Notes: a model not told the origin generated them from the sequence alone. Shown: positions 17,880 through 26,840, counted from the stretch's first letter. The stretch: DNA of 64,000 bases from Chitinimonas sp036961565 (GCF_036961565.1 NZ_JBAMDD010000007.1:200833-264832), one strand, 5' to 3'. Numbers and translations are program-made.

Positions 17880-18653
17880 TCAACAACGGCGGGCTTTTTT
17901 GCAGGCCGCCAGAAATGCCGTTTCATAGCGTTCCAGAATAGCCTTTGTTTCGCCAGCGTCCACCATTGCAGCCAGTGCCTGCTCCAGGCGGCCGCGCTCA
18001 TCCTGCCACGGCGAGGTCCGTGACATCGAGACATAGCGCATGACCTTGTTGGGCCGCACCCATTCTGCCGCTTTGACCCGGCCGGCAAACTGTGGGTTCT
18101 GCAGGAAGGTGGCGGCCACATTGGCACCCGCCGGTACCACATCCACCCGGCCCGCCACCAGCTTGCGGAAATTGGTCATCAGATCAGGTGCTTCATCCTT
18201 CTTTAGCTTGTTGTCGCCATCGAATTCATCAAAGTAGTGCAGCCCCCGTATCACGCCCAGGCGCAGGGGATACAGATCCTCGTACTTCCTTACCTTGCGC
18301 TTGTCATCGCGGCGCAGAAAGAAATAGGTGGGCGACCCCGCCGCATAGGGTGGCTCCAGCAGCACCATCATGGGTTCACGCTCTGCCGTCATGGCCAGCC
18401 CCATGGTGACATCGGCCGTCCCTTCCTGCAGCATGCGCAGACAGCGCACCAAAGGGCACTCCACGATCTCCAGTTTTACATTGAGGCGCTCCGCCAAGCG
18501 CGCCATGATCTCCACATGGGAGCCGGCATAGCCCGTCGGTGTGACTTCCATATAGGGGGGCAGTGGGCGCAGGGCAAATATCAGCTTGTCCGGCGCAGCC
18601 CAGGTGGTAGCCGGTCCCAGCAAACACAGCAGCGCTACCCATAGGCGAGACAT
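17880..18653 (-). CDS. Periplasmic solute-binding protein, SBP_bac_3 family
   Basis: The 257-residue protein has a signal peptide (MSRLWVALLCLLGPATTWA) and the bilobal SBP_bac_3 fold, with the family's GYAGSHVEIMARLAERL, GTADVTMGLAMTAERE and LRLGVIRG segments. It would bind a small polar ligand such as an amino acid. No ABC permease or ATPase adjoins it, so it may be an orphan sensor-type binding protein. It starts eight bases after the alpha/beta hydrolase gene and is likely translated from the same mRNA. Confidence 0.85.
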   Translation of the reverse strand: MSRLWVALLCLLGPATTWAAPDKLIFALRPLPPYMEVTPTGYAGSHVEIMARLAERLNVKLEIVECPLVRCLRMLQEGTADVTMGLAMTAEREPMMVLLEPPYAAGSPTYFFLRRDDKRKVRKYEDLYPLRLGVIRGLHYFDEFDGDNKLKKDEAPDLMTNFRKLVAGRVDVVPAGANVAATFLQNPQFAGRVKAAEWVRPNKVMRYVSMSRTSPWQDERGRLEQALAAMVDAGETKAILERYETAFLAACKKARRC

Positions 18654-18661
18654 CAGCAGCC

Positions 18662-19513
18662 CTATTCTGCCTTCAAGAAACTGCTTGCCACGGCAATCTG
18701 GTCTTCCTGCAGAAAGGTGGGGGCATGCCCTACCCCTTCAAAATCCACCCACGCCGCCTTCGGCCCCCGCTCGCTCATGGCACAGGCGGTATCCACACTG
18801 AGCAGATCCGACTGCGCACCACGGGTCAGCAGAACGGGGCAGCGGATGTTGTCATACAGCGGCCAGAGATTGACATCATCGCCAGCCGCCTTCTGGAACG
18901 GTATGGCGATACCAGGGTCGTAGTTCAAGCGCCAGCCATTGCCATCTGGCTTGAGCATCACCTCGGTAAGAAACGCCCACTGCGCATCGCTGTGCGGGCC
19001 AAAAGGCGCCGATACCGCACGTATATAGGCCTCTGCCGCCGCCCGCGATGGCATGGCCGGCGCCTTGCCGACGTATTCACCTATGCGCGCCAGGGCACTT
19101 GCCGCCAGCACCGGGCCCACATCATTGAGCAGCAGCCGGCGTATGGGCGTACCCGGCATGGCCGCCAGTATCATGCCTATCAAGCCACCCATGGAAGTGC
19201 CTACCCAATGCACGGTAGCCACATTGAGACGGGCAATCAGCACCAGCATGTCCTGCACATAGAGCGGCACCTGGTAGCCCATGGGGTCTCGCAACCAATC
19301 ACTTTCCCCCCTGCCCACCACATCGGGTGCAACCACCCGAAAATCGCCAGCCAGCGCATGGGCCAGGCTTTCAAAATCCCGCCCATTGCGGGTCAAGCCG
19401 TGTGCGCAGACCACTACCCGTGGGTTGGCCGCATCACCCCATTCCCGATAGGCCATACGGTATACGCCCGTTTCGCGGCCAACCAGCACATGGGCAAGTC
19501 GAGGTGCTGACAT
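18662..19513 (-). CDS. Alpha/beta hydrolase
   Basis: The 283-residue protein shows the alpha/beta hydrolase core: HG oxyanion region (VVCAHGLTRNGRDFE), nucleophile elbow GTSMGG (Ser near residue 115), acid region (LLTRGAQSDLLS) and the catalytic His near VGHAPTF. The start follows GCAGGAGACACGC. It is probably a cytoplasmic esterase or lyase; the substrate is unknown. It is the first gene of a leftward unit with the binding protein below it. Confidence 0.9.
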   Translation of the reverse strand: MSAPRLAHVLVGRETGVYRMAYREWGDAANPRVVVCAHGLTRNGRDFESLAHALAGDFRVVAPDVVGRGESDWLRDPMGYQVPLYVQDMLVLIARLNVATVHWVGTSMGGLIGMILAAMPGTPIRRLLLNDVGPVLAASALARIGEYVGKAPAMPSRAAAEAYIRAVSAPFGPHSDAQWAFLTEVMLKPDGNGWRLNYDPGIAIPFQKAAGDDVNLWPLYDNIRCPVLLTRGAQSDLLSVDTACAMSERGPKAAWVDFEGVGHAPTFLQEDQIAVASSFLKAE

Positions 19514-19698
19514 GCGTGTCTCCTGCGAGTCATCTGTATGGGGGATACTCAGTTATAGGCTGGAGACACGGCCCTGCGGGGAAATAATGGCCGTGAGGAA
19601 TGCACAGGAGAGGCATGGCAAGCGGTGTGCAGCGCCCGGAGATAGGCGCCAGTGCGGGCCCGCCGCAGTCGGCGTTCCCGCTGGCAAGGCAGCGGGAT

Positions 19699-19992
19699 TT
19701 AGCTACGCATGGCCCTGACGGCAAAGGCTATCGCAGCAATCAGCCCTATCAGGTAGGCATTGCTGAGCTTGAAACGCCGGTCGAGCAGCTTGAGCACCAG
19801 TCCGCCGGCCACACACCATGCGGGCACCATCACAAACTGCTTGAACAGGCCGTAAGCCGCAGCCTGCAGCAGCTCGCCGGAGAACCCGCCAAACAGGGGC
19901 TTGAGCGCCAGGGCGAGATTGATCAGTACCAGGCCTATCACCACGGCACGCGGCACGGGCATATCCAGCACCGGCTTATCCTCTGCCTGCAT
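19699..19992 (-). CDS. Small inner-membrane protein, 97 residues
   Basis: ATG at 19992 shares its A with the TGA stop of the upstream 58-residue ORF, which implies translational coupling. The protein has two or three hydrophobic helices (AVVIGLVLINLALALKPLF, FVMVPAWCVAGGLVLKLL, AYLIGLIAAIAFAV) with short basic loops. No family is recognised. A small hairpin (CCCGCTG...CAGCGGG, 19677-19696) lies just past its stop and may end the transcript. Confidence 0.65.
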   Translation of the reverse strand: MQAEDKPVLDMPVPRAVVIGLVLINLALALKPLFGGFSGELLQAAAYGLFKQFVMVPAWCVAGGLVLKLLDRRFKLSNAYLIGLIAAIAFAVRAMRS

Positions 19993-20168
19993 CAACGCCC
20001 CCTCGCCATCTGACCATCGCGCCGCAGCCCGGCCTGGACAATATTGCCCAGTGAGCCCGTCAGCCGCTTGCCTGCAGCGTCGTGCATGGCCTGATACAAC
20101 GCGAGCACGTCCTCACAGCATAGGTGGCACAGCACGACACGCGTGCCGGGATGGGTGGTCTGGTGCAT
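19992..20168 (-). CDS. Small Cys-containing protein, 58 residues
   Basis: The 58-residue frame runs from ATG 20168 to a TGA that overlaps the start of the membrane protein gene by one base. It contains a compact CHLCC cluster and an amphipathic C-terminal half. It lies 31 bases downstream of the flavin oxidoreductase stop on the same strand. No homologue is recognised. Support comes from the coupled overlap and the tight spacing; the ribosome site is weak. Confidence 0.5.
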   Translation of the reverse strand: MHQTTHPGTRVVLCHLCCEDVLALYQAMHDAAGKRLTGSLGNIVQAGLRRDGQMARGR

Positions 20169-20199
20169 AAGCGGCAACTCACTGGGCAAGGCCGCCATT

Positions 20200-21306
20200 C
20201 TACCCCTGGGCGTAGTCGACCGTAGCGCGGGCCGTGCTGCCCTGCGGCGCAGCGCGCAAATACTGGGCGGGCCACGCTGCAGGCAAGCCCAGACTGGCCG
20301 CTGCGTGCAAGGGCCAATACGGATCACGCAACAACTGCCGCCCCAACAACACCAGATCAGCCTGCCCCTGCGCCAATATGGCCTCGGCCTGGGCCGCATC
20401 GGTAATCATGCCGACCGCGCCGCTGGCCAGGCCGGCCTCACGCCTTACGCGTGCAGCAAAGTCCACCTGATAGCCCGGCCCCACCGGTATCTGCGGTGCC
20501 AATGCACTGCCGCCCGACGATACGTCGAGCATATCCACGCCCAGGTGTTTCAGCCTGGCAGCCAGTGCCACGGTCTCATCGGCGCTCCAGCCACCCTCCA
20601 CCCAATCGGTGGCGGAGACCCGCACCAGCAGGGGCAAACCATCGGGCCAGACACCCCGCACTGCCTCCACCGTCTCCAGCAGCAAGCGAATCCGGTTTTC
20701 GAAGCGGCCACCGTAGCCATCGGTACGGCGGTTGCTCAATGGCGACAGGAACTGGTGCAGCAGGTAGCCATGGGCCGCATGCACCTCGGCCACCTGGAAG
20801 CCCGCCGCCAAAGCGCGTCGGGCAGCATCGGCAAACGCCTGGGGAATGGCAGCCAAACCTGCTGCATCGAGTGCCTGTGGCTGTGGGTAATTATCCGCAA
20901 AGGCCAGTTCGCTTGGCCCCACGACAGTCCAGCCGCCTTGATCCAGCGGTACGACGCCGCTGCCCGACCAGGGCCGGTAGCAGCTCGCCTTGCGCCCCGC
21001 ATGCGCCAGCTGTATGCCAGCCACCGCCCCTTGCGAGCGGATAAATCGGGTAATCCGCGCCAGCGGCGCGATATGCTCATCCGACCAGATGCCAAGATCC
21101 TGCGGACTGATACGCCCTTCCGGCAGCACGGCTGTGGCCTCGCTGATGATCAGGCCAGCGCCGCCAGCGGCATAGGTTCCCAGGTGCACCAGGTGCCAAT
21201 CATTCGCCATGCCCTCATGAGCCGAATACTGGCACATGGGCGATACCGCAATGCGGTTGGGCAGGGTCAGTTCGCGCAGGGTCAAGGGTTGAAACAGACG
21301 GGACAT
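20200..21306 (-). CDS. Old-yellow-enzyme-type NAD(P)H:flavin oxidoreductase, XenA/YqjM class
   Basis: The 368-residue TIM-barrel enzyme binds FMN. The SPMCQYSA motif near residue 22, with its redox-tuning Cys, places it in the thermophilic-like (YqjM/XenA) class, and the HAGRKAS, HAAHGYLLHQFLSP and NRTDGYGG-like segments carry the substrate His pair and phosphate contacts. Such enzymes reduce activated C=C bonds or nitro groups. The start follows CGGAG. Two small ORFs follow closely and probably share its transcript. Confidence 0.93.
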   Translation of the reverse strand: MSRLFQPLTLRELTLPNRIAVSPMCQYSAHEGMANDWHLVHLGTYAAGGAGLIISEATAVLPEGRISPQDLGIWSDEHIAPLARITRFIRSQGAVAGIQLAHAGRKASCYRPWSGSGVVPLDQGGWTVVGPSELAFADNYPQPQALDAAGLAAIPQAFADAARRALAAGFQVAEVHAAHGYLLHQFLSPLSNRRTDGYGGRFENRIRLLLETVEAVRGVWPDGLPLLVRVSATDWVEGGWSADETVALAARLKHLGVDMLDVSSGGSALAPQIPVGPGYQVDFAARVRREAGLASGAVGMITDAAQAEAILAQGQADLVLLGRQLLRDPYWPLHAAASLGLPAAWPAQYLRAAPQGSTARATVDYAQG

Positions 21307-21535
21307 GGATACGCTCCGGTGTAGATAGAGGTGAAGCGCCGCATTCTGCGCGGCGCCCGATCAGGACTCAATCGAGGATTTCTCGGCCACCATTGAATCT
21401 GGCTCAGCCATCGCACTGTCGACAATTGGCAGGGCGCAACCACCATGACAGTGCACAAAGGTGTCACCTGGCTGTCACGTGCAGGCGGCGGGCATAGGGC
21501 GCATCATTCCGCCTCACACTGGGGAGCTTCATTCC

Positions 21536-22414
21536 ATGCAGACCGGCATACTCTACGCCGCCGCAGCCTATTTCATCTGGGGCTTGCTGCCGCTTTACCT
21601 CAAGGCCATCAAGCATGTGCCCGCAATGGAAATCCTCATGCACCGCATGGTCTGGTCGCTGGTGTTCCTCGCCATCGTGCTGGCTGTCCGCAAGCACTGG
21701 AGCTGGCTCAAACCCGCCCTGCAGGACAAGCGCGTGGTCGGTCGCTTCATCGCCAGCGCGGCTGTACTTTCCATCAACTGGTTCATCTATATCTGGGCCG
21801 TGAATGACGGTCGCGTGGTGGATGCCAGCCTGGGCTATTTCATCAACCCGCTGGTCAACGTGATGTTCGGCTATTTTCTGCTGCATGAGCGGCTGCGGCC
21901 GGGCCAATGGGGCGCCATTGCCGTGGCCGCCGGGGGGGTGGTGTGGCTGACGGTACAGGCCGGACAGTTGCCCTGGATAGGCTTGTTGCTGGCCGCCAGC
22001 TTCGGTACCTACGGCCTGTTGCGCAAGACGGCACCCTTGGGCGCGCTGGAAGGACTGTCGCTGGAAACCCTGCTGCTGACGCCGTTTGCACTGGCCTGGC
22101 TGGCTTGGCTGACATCCCAGGGGCAGAGTGGCTTCGTCAATGGCGATAGCAGCACCCATGCCCTGCTGCTGGCAGCAGGGCCCATCACCGCCATACCGCT
22201 GCTGTTGTTTGCCGCTGGTGCTCGCCGTATTCCCCTGTCACTACTGGGGCTGCTGCAGTACATCGGCCCTACCCTGCAGATGGGCCTGGGTGTCTTCCTC
22301 TGGCACGAGCCTTTCGGCACCGGCAAGTTGATCGGTTTTGCCGTGATCTGGTCTGCGCTGGCGCTCTATACACTGGAAGGCTACTGGAACAGCCGGCAGT
22401 TGCGCCCGGCTTGA
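21536..22414 (+). CDS. rarD: EamA-family permease RarD
   Basis: Starting at ATG 21536 (GGGGAGC upstream) gives 292 residues, close to the usual RarD length. Ten hydrophobic helices in two EamA repeats are visible. The opening YAAAAYFIWGLLPLYLKAIK and the internal WAVNDGRVVDASLGYFINPL are typical of RarD. It is an inner-membrane exporter-type permease of the drug/metabolite superfamily; the substrate is not established. Confidence 0.93.
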   Translation: MQTGILYAAAAYFIWGLLPLYLKAIKHVPAMEILMHRMVWSLVFLAIVLAVRKHWSWLKPALQDKRVVGRFIASAAVLSINWFIYIWAVNDGRVVDASLGYFINPLVNVMFGYFLLHERLRPGQWGAIAVAAGGVVWLTVQAGQLPWIGLLLAASFGTYGLLRKTAPLGALEGLSLETLLLTPFALAWLAWLTSQGQSGFVNGDSSTHALLLAAGPITAIPLLLFAAGARRIPLSLLGLLQYIGPTLQMGLGVFLWHEPFGTGKLIGFAVIWSALALYTLEGYWNSRQLRPA

Positions 22415-22476
22415 GTCCCCCCGCCCGCCAGCGGGGAACCTCGCTGGCGCCCGACAGGAGTACGCCGTTCGCCTGC

Positions 22477-23325
22477 TCAGTTATCGCCAGGCCGGTACCA
22501 CAGCTCCGGCCGGCCCAGCGGCGTCTCTTTGGGCAACAGGGGGTTGGCCAGCTCCACCACCTGCCGGTTCGCGACATTGAGCTCCAGCAGCAAAGGGCCA
22601 TAGTAGCGCTGGAACAGGGCCTGCAATTTCCCTTCACGCACGGCTTTCTCCAGGCCCCGTTCCAGGTCTAGCGCCAGCTTTTGCCTATCCCGGCTGACAA
22701 AGAAGTACAAGGCCGTGGGGTAGCGGATCAGCAAACGTGGCTCAATAGCCAGCCCCATGCCAGGATGGCTGCGCAGCTCATCGCGTATCTCGATCACCGA
22801 GCGGGGAAAGTAGTCGAAGCGCCCGGCCGCCAGCATCCTGAACAGCCCCTCGTACTGATCGCTGGCCTCAACCGGCAAACCATTGTGGCGCAGGATGCTC
22901 GTATCCGGCCAATCATGCATCTGGCCGGCACTGAACTGCCGCAGATCAGCCAAGTCGCGCACACCCGACAGCAGCTTCAGCCTGTCCTGTTTAAGCAAGG
23001 CAACGCGCCAGCCTATCAAACCCCGATCGACCGGTATCCGTATGGGTAAGAGCTCGCGTTCGCGCTCCACGCTGGTCATGGTCCAGACCAGGTCCAGCAG
23101 GCCGGAGTTGCGCCGTATTTCGTCCAGCGCCCGGCTTTGCACCATATGCATCTTGCTGGGCTGCACCTGATAGCGACTACCACTCTCCGCAATGGCCAGC
23201 TGCAACACCGCCACCATATAGCGCAGGTGCGGGTCTTCCTCGCCCTGGTGCCGCAGGTAAACCAGCGGCTGGGCACAGGCGACGCCCAGCCAGCACAATA
23301 GCGCCGCCAGCATGTACCGTCGCAT
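22477..23325 (-). CDS. Periplasmic solute-binding-like protein
   Basis: The 282-residue protein has a signal peptide (MRRYMLAALLCWLGVACA) and looks like a divergent SBP_bac_3 protein: a first lobe with LLDLVWTMTSVERE, a second lobe with AGRFDYFPRSVIEI, and a C-terminal helix typical of transporter substrate-binding domains. No transporter genes lie nearby. The ribosome site AGGAGG is ideal. The ligand is unknown. Confidence 0.8.
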   Translation of the reverse strand: MRRYMLAALLCWLGVACAQPLVYLRHQGEEDPHLRYMVAVLQLAIAESGSRYQVQPSKMHMVQSRALDEIRRNSGLLDLVWTMTSVERERELLPIRIPVDRGLIGWRVALLKQDRLKLLSGVRDLADLRQFSAGQMHDWPDTSILRHNGLPVEASDQYEGLFRMLAAGRFDYFPRSVIEIRDELRSHPGMGLAIEPRLLIRYPTALYFFVSRDRQKLALDLERGLEKAVREGKLQALFQRYYGPLLLELNVANRQVVELANPLLPKETPLGRPELWYRPGDN

Positions 23326-23492
23326 GGTCTGCCTCCTTGGGGGTGATTTACTAGCACTATAGCCATGGGGCGGCGGCAGGCCGCTGCCTATGCGACCAGC
23401 GTCAGGTTGGGCCTATGCCGTAGTGGCCACCATCGGTCTGGTGCTGCGGGAAGTGCCCTATAATCGGGCATCCATCTGCCGGACTGCACATC

Positions 23493-23975
23493 ATGCATTA
23501 CGAACATATCGTCCAGATCAACGACGCCAACGACCCCTTACTCTCGGTCATCAGCCGCAACCAGCTATGGCGAGGACTGCTGCGCCGGGTAGAAAAACCG
23601 GAAGAATTCCTGGTCGGGGTCGAATCGGTGACCATCACGGCACGTGGCGACGGCTGGCTCAAGCGCGATATGCAGCTGGGGCCGCTACGGGTAGAGGATC
23701 ACATCACGCTGGAAGACGAAGTCCGTGTCCATTTCGATACGGCGCCCAGTGCGCAGCACCAAGGCGGCAGCTTTACCATGACCATAGAGGAGCCCAATCC
23801 GGGCGCCCTGTTCGTGCGCTTCAGCTACCAGACCGCGCTGCCCGAAACCGGCCCGCAGGATACCGATGCCGGCGACGCCTATTTTGCCGACTACGTGAAG
23901 TCGGCCTATCGTGATACCGATATCGATGCCATACGCTGGATACGGGAACTGGTCGAAACAGGCCAGCTGGATTGA
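23493..23975 (+). CDS. SRPBCC/DUF1857 (AtaL-like) protein
   Basis: The 160-residue protein matches the AtaL-like SRPBCC family in length and pattern: HIVQIND near the start, LWRGLLRRVEKPEEF, and a C-terminal helix ending IRWIRELVE. The fold is a hydrophobic-pocket helix-grip; the ligand and role are not known. It ends 23 bases before trxC on the same strand, suggesting co-transcription. Confidence 0.8.
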   Translation: MHYEHIVQINDANDPLLSVISRNQLWRGLLRRVEKPEEFLVGVESVTITARGDGWLKRDMQLGPLRVEDHITLEDEVRVHFDTAPSAQHQGGSFTMTIEEPNPGALFVRFSYQTALPETGPQDTDAGDAYFADYVKSAYRDTDIDAIRWIRELVETGQLD

Positions 23976-23998
23976 TTGACGCCAAGAGAGAACACAAC

Positions 23999-24430
23999 AT
24001 GCATCTAGCCTGCCCCTATTGCGGCGCCACCAATCGTATACCCGATGAGCGCCTGGACGATGGCCCCAGCTGCGGTAAATGCAAACAGCCACTGATGGCG
24101 GCCGAACCCGTGGACATCAGCGATGCCAGCCTGCCGGGTTTTCTGGCCAACACCGAGCTGCCCGTGCTGATCGACTTCTGGGCCGCCTGGTGTGGCCCTT
24201 GCCAGATGATGGCGCCCCATTTCGAAGAAGCGGCACGGCAGCAGCCGCGCATACGCTTCGTCAAGGTGGACAGCGATGCGGCGCCAGCCGCCAGCCGCTA
24301 TTTCGGCATACGCAGCATCCCCACCCTGCTGCTGATGTTTCAGGGCCAGGAGATCGCCCGGCAAAGCGGCGTGATGAGCGCACCACAACTGCTGGCCTGG
24401 GTAGATAGCCAACTGGCAAGCAAGCCGTAG
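23999..24430 (+). CDS. trxC: Thioredoxin 2
   Basis: The 143-residue protein carries the TrxC-specific N-terminal zinc ribbon (CPYC...CGKC, residues 4-33) and a thioredoxin fold with the WCGPC active site near residue 65 and the cis-Pro of SIPTLLL. It reduces protein disulfides in the cytoplasm and is zinc-binding and stress-related in E. coli. ATG 23999 is chosen because it starts the zinc ribbon directly. Confidence 0.95.
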   Translation: MHLACPYCGATNRIPDERLDDGPSCGKCKQPLMAAEPVDISDASLPGFLANTELPVLIDFWAAWCGPCQMMAPHFEEAARQQPRIRFVKVDSDAAPAASRYFGIRSIPTLLLMFQGQEIARQSGVMSAPQLLAWVDSQLASKP

Positions 24431-24475
24431 CGGACAGCACCGGGCCCGCGCCTGAGTCCGGCTCCCTACCCATAT

Positions 24476-24512
24476 AAAAAAGCCGCGCGGTACGCACCGT
24501 CGCGGCTTTTTT
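24476..24512. terminator. Bidirectional intrinsic terminator after trxC
   Basis: AAAAAAGCCGCG pairs with CGCGGCTTTTTT, with a smaller inner CGGT/ACCG stem. T tracts on both strands let it end trxC rightward and any short leftward transcript. Confidence 0.85.
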
Positions 24513-24569
24513 GTCGGAACCCCTGCTGACGCAGGACACGACACCCTGATGGGATGAACCCAATCGGGC

Positions 24570-24602
24570 TTAACGTCGGAATAGGTAGATTAACCAACCC
24601 AT
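24570..24602 (-). CDS. Candidate micro-ORF, 10 residues (MGWLIYLFRR)
   Basis: AAAGGAG lies seven bases before an ATG that opens a ten-codon frame ending in TAA. The peptide is hydrophobic with two terminal Arg. About 58 bases downstream, on the same strand, is the trxC-side terminator hairpin, so a short self-contained transcript is possible. No downstream gene exists for it to attenuate. Evidence is limited to the ribosome site, peptide character and hairpin. Confidence 0.3.
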   Translation of the reverse strand: MGWLIYLFRR

Positions 24603-25005
24603 AATAACGCTCCTTTCACTTTCGGCATCCCGTCACAAGTCGTGAGACCTGGGCGGTAGCTGTACGCGGGCGGTTGCAACCCTTGCCTTATTTCACTGAC
24701 AACCACCGGCCACAGGCACATAGCTAATGTGATACTTCGCCTGCTCCGGCCCACGGCACCCCAACGGCGCCGCGCTTTGATTATGCCTTGTCAAGCATAA
24801 CGAACTGATTTTACAGGATTGTTGCAAAACAGCAAAGTGCAGATTGTACCAAGCTGTTATACTGGCGCCGCCGGATACGCTCCAGTCTTCGTATCCGCTC
24901 AGGTCTTCACCGCTCTTGGTGCCCTGCACTCCCGCTGTATACCCTTCGTCATCCGCCGCAGACTGGCGCTCCATCGCGGAGCCAGGCCGATGCCCCGGAG
25001 TTTCC
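24603..25005. other. Upstream region of the second RhlE gene
   Basis: These ~400 bases precede the RhlE start. An open frame extends back in phase to 24844, but its composition and lack of a ribosome site argue it is leader rather than protein. The first part may hold the leftward promoter of the micro-ORF. Nothing else was recognised. Confidence 0.5.
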
Positions 25006-26397
25006 ATGTCTTTTGCTGATCTCGGCCTGTCCGACGATATCGTTCGTGCCGTCACCGAACTCGGTTACACCGAGCCCACCCCTATCCAGCTGCAGGCCAT
25101 CCCTGCCGTACTGACCGGCCGTGACCTGCTGGCAGGTGCCCAGACCGGCACCGGCAAGACCGCTGGCTTTACCCTGCCCATCCTGCATCGCCTGGCCAAC
25201 CGCGCCGCCAAGGGCCCTTCCACTGGCCGCCCACCGGTGCGCGCACTGATACTGACCCCCACCCGCGAGCTCGCAGCCCAGGTGGAAGAGTCCGTGCGTC
25301 ACTACGGCAAATACCTCAAGCTGACGTCCATGACCATGTTCGGCGGTGTCAGCATCAACCCGCAGATCAAGCAACTCCGCAGCCGGGTCGACATCCTGGT
25401 CGCCACGCCTGGTCGACTGCTGGACCACGTGCAGCAAGGTACGCTGGATCTGTCCAAGGTCGAGATCCTGGTACTGGATGAAGCCGACCGCATGCTGGAC
25501 ATGGGCTTTATCCGCGATATCAAGAAGATACTGTCGCTGCTGCCACGTGAACGGCAGAACCTGCTGTTCTCGGCCACCTTCTCCGATGAGATCAAGGCAC
25601 TGGCAGACAACCTGCTGCAATCGCCAGAGCTGATCGAAGTTGCGCGCCGCAATGCCACCGCCGATACCATCGCCCAGAAGATCTACCCGGTGGACCGCGA
25701 CAAGAAGCGCCAACTGCTGGCCCACCTGATCAAGGAACACAACTGGTTCCAGGTGCTGGTCTTCACCCGTACCAAGCATGGCGCCAACCGCCTGGCCGAG
25801 CAGTTGGACAAGGATGGCATCAGCGCCCTGGCCATCCACGGCAACAAGAGCCAGGGGGCACGTACCCGCGCGCTCAGCGAATTCAAGGATGGCACCCTGC
25901 AGGTGCTGGTGGCCACCGATATCGCCGCCCGAGGCATCGATATCGATCAGCTACCCCATGTGGTGAACTACGAGCTGCCCAATGTGCCCGAAGACTATGT
26001 GCACCGCATCGGCCGCACCGGCCGTGCTGGCGCCGAGGGTGAGGCTGTGTCACTGGTCTGCGTGGACGAAAAGAAGCTGCTGGCCGATATCGAGCGTGTG
26101 ATCAAGCGCGAGATACCGCGCGAGATCGTACCGGGTTTCGAGCCCGACCCCCATGCCAAGCCCGAACCCATCCAGCAGCGCTCCGGCGGCGGTGGCCGTC
26201 AGGGCCAAGGCCAGGGTCGCGGCCGTAGTGGCGGTGGTGGTGGTCAGCCACGCCAGCCCCAAGGCAGTGGCAGCGGCAAGCCTGCTGGCAGCCAAGGCCA
26301 GGGCAAGACCCAGTCGCGCCAACCGGTAGCCCAGGCAGGCAATCATAATAGTCGCGGGCCCGGCGTAGGCCGACGCCCCACCGGCCGTCATCACTGA
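25006..26397 (+). CDS. rhlE: DEAD-box RNA helicase RhlE
   Basis: ATG 25006, after CCGGAG, gives 463 residues beginning with the conserved MSFADLGL. All helicase motifs are present: TPIQLQAIP, AQTGTGKT, PTRELA, DEAD, SATF, ARGIDIDQLP and HRIGRTGRAG. The tail after residue ~385 is Gly/Gln/Arg-rich. It should act in ribosome assembly and RNA turnover. A 53-residue ORF follows after nine bases. Confidence 0.95.
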   Translation: MSFADLGLSDDIVRAVTELGYTEPTPIQLQAIPAVLTGRDLLAGAQTGTGKTAGFTLPILHRLANRAAKGPSTGRPPVRALILTPTRELAAQVEESVRHYGKYLKLTSMTMFGGVSINPQIKQLRSRVDILVATPGRLLDHVQQGTLDLSKVEILVLDEADRMLDMGFIRDIKKILSLLPRERQNLLFSATFSDEIKALADNLLQSPELIEVARRNATADTIAQKIYPVDRDKKRQLLAHLIKEHNWFQVLVFTRTKHGANRLAEQLDKDGISALAIHGNKSQGARTRALSEFKDGTLQVLVATDIAARGIDIDQLPHVVNYELPNVPEDYVHRIGRTGRAGAEGEAVSLVCVDEKKLLADIERVIKREIPREIVPGFEPDPHAKPEPIQQRSGGGGRQGQGQGRGRSGGGGGQPRQPQGSGSGKPAGSQGQGKTQSRQPVAQAGNHNSRGPGVGRRPTGRHH

Positions 26398-26406
26398 GGA
26401 TAGAGC

Positions 26407-26568
26407 ATGAAGAAAGTTGAACTGGAAAAGCTGCGCGGCTTGAAGATCAACACCAAGCTGGCCAAAAGCGATGTGCCCGATCGTTTCGGCAAGGCCTCGG
26501 GCGGCCAGGCAGCCGCCCCGGAACCCAAGGGCCTGCTGGGTGCGCTGCTGAAGAAAGCACCCAAGTAG
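26407..26568 (+). CDS. Small basic protein, 53 residues
   Basis: ATG 26407 follows GAGGATAGAGC and lies nine bases past the rhlE stop, so it should be co-translated from that mRNA. The peptide begins MKKVELEKLRGLKINTKLAK and ends LLGALLKKAPK; it is Lys-rich and without transmembrane or signal features. A strong terminator 20 bases downstream closes the unit. The family is unknown; context suggests an RNA- or helicase-related accessory. Confidence 0.7.
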   Translation: MKKVELEKLRGLKINTKLAKSDVPDRFGKASGGQAAAPEPKGLLGALLKKAPK

Positions 26569-26587
26569 GCTGTAAGCTGCAAAGCAG

Positions 26588-26616
26588 AAAGCCGGCACCA
26601 TGTGCCGGCTTTTTTG
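26588..26616 (+). terminator. Intrinsic terminator of the rhlE unit
   Basis: AAAGCCGGCAC pairs with GTGCCGGCTTT around a three-base loop, followed by further T residues. Confidence 0.9.
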
Positions 26617-26648
26617 CGTCCTGACACAATCTCGATCAGGGCATCAGG

Positions 26649-26840
26649 CTATCCACCCAAGTTAAGGTCTATGCGACTCTGGCGCGGCTGACCACTCGTC
26701 CCATTAGGGCTCGCCTGGAAGCAGCCGCACAAAGCGTCGGAGATATCACGCCGATTCAGGTAAATGCAGCTGCCATCGCGTTTAACCCGTTCAAAGCGTA
26801 TTGCACCGCACCCGCTGTTGATACGTGCATGATCTGGTAC
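26649..26840 (-). pseudogene. Possible broken gene downstream of the RHS protein
   Basis: A 63-codon open frame without a start contains a protein-like, Cys-rich segment (FERVKRDGSCIYLNRR, ALCGCFQASPNGTSGQ). Immediately upstream, another frame (ending near 26740) reads plausibly as TIIYPSSTGTSARACRAEYQ, so a single frameshift would join the two. This could be a decayed small secreted protein or displaced RHS tip. There is no ribosome site and the call is tentative. Confidence 0.25.
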
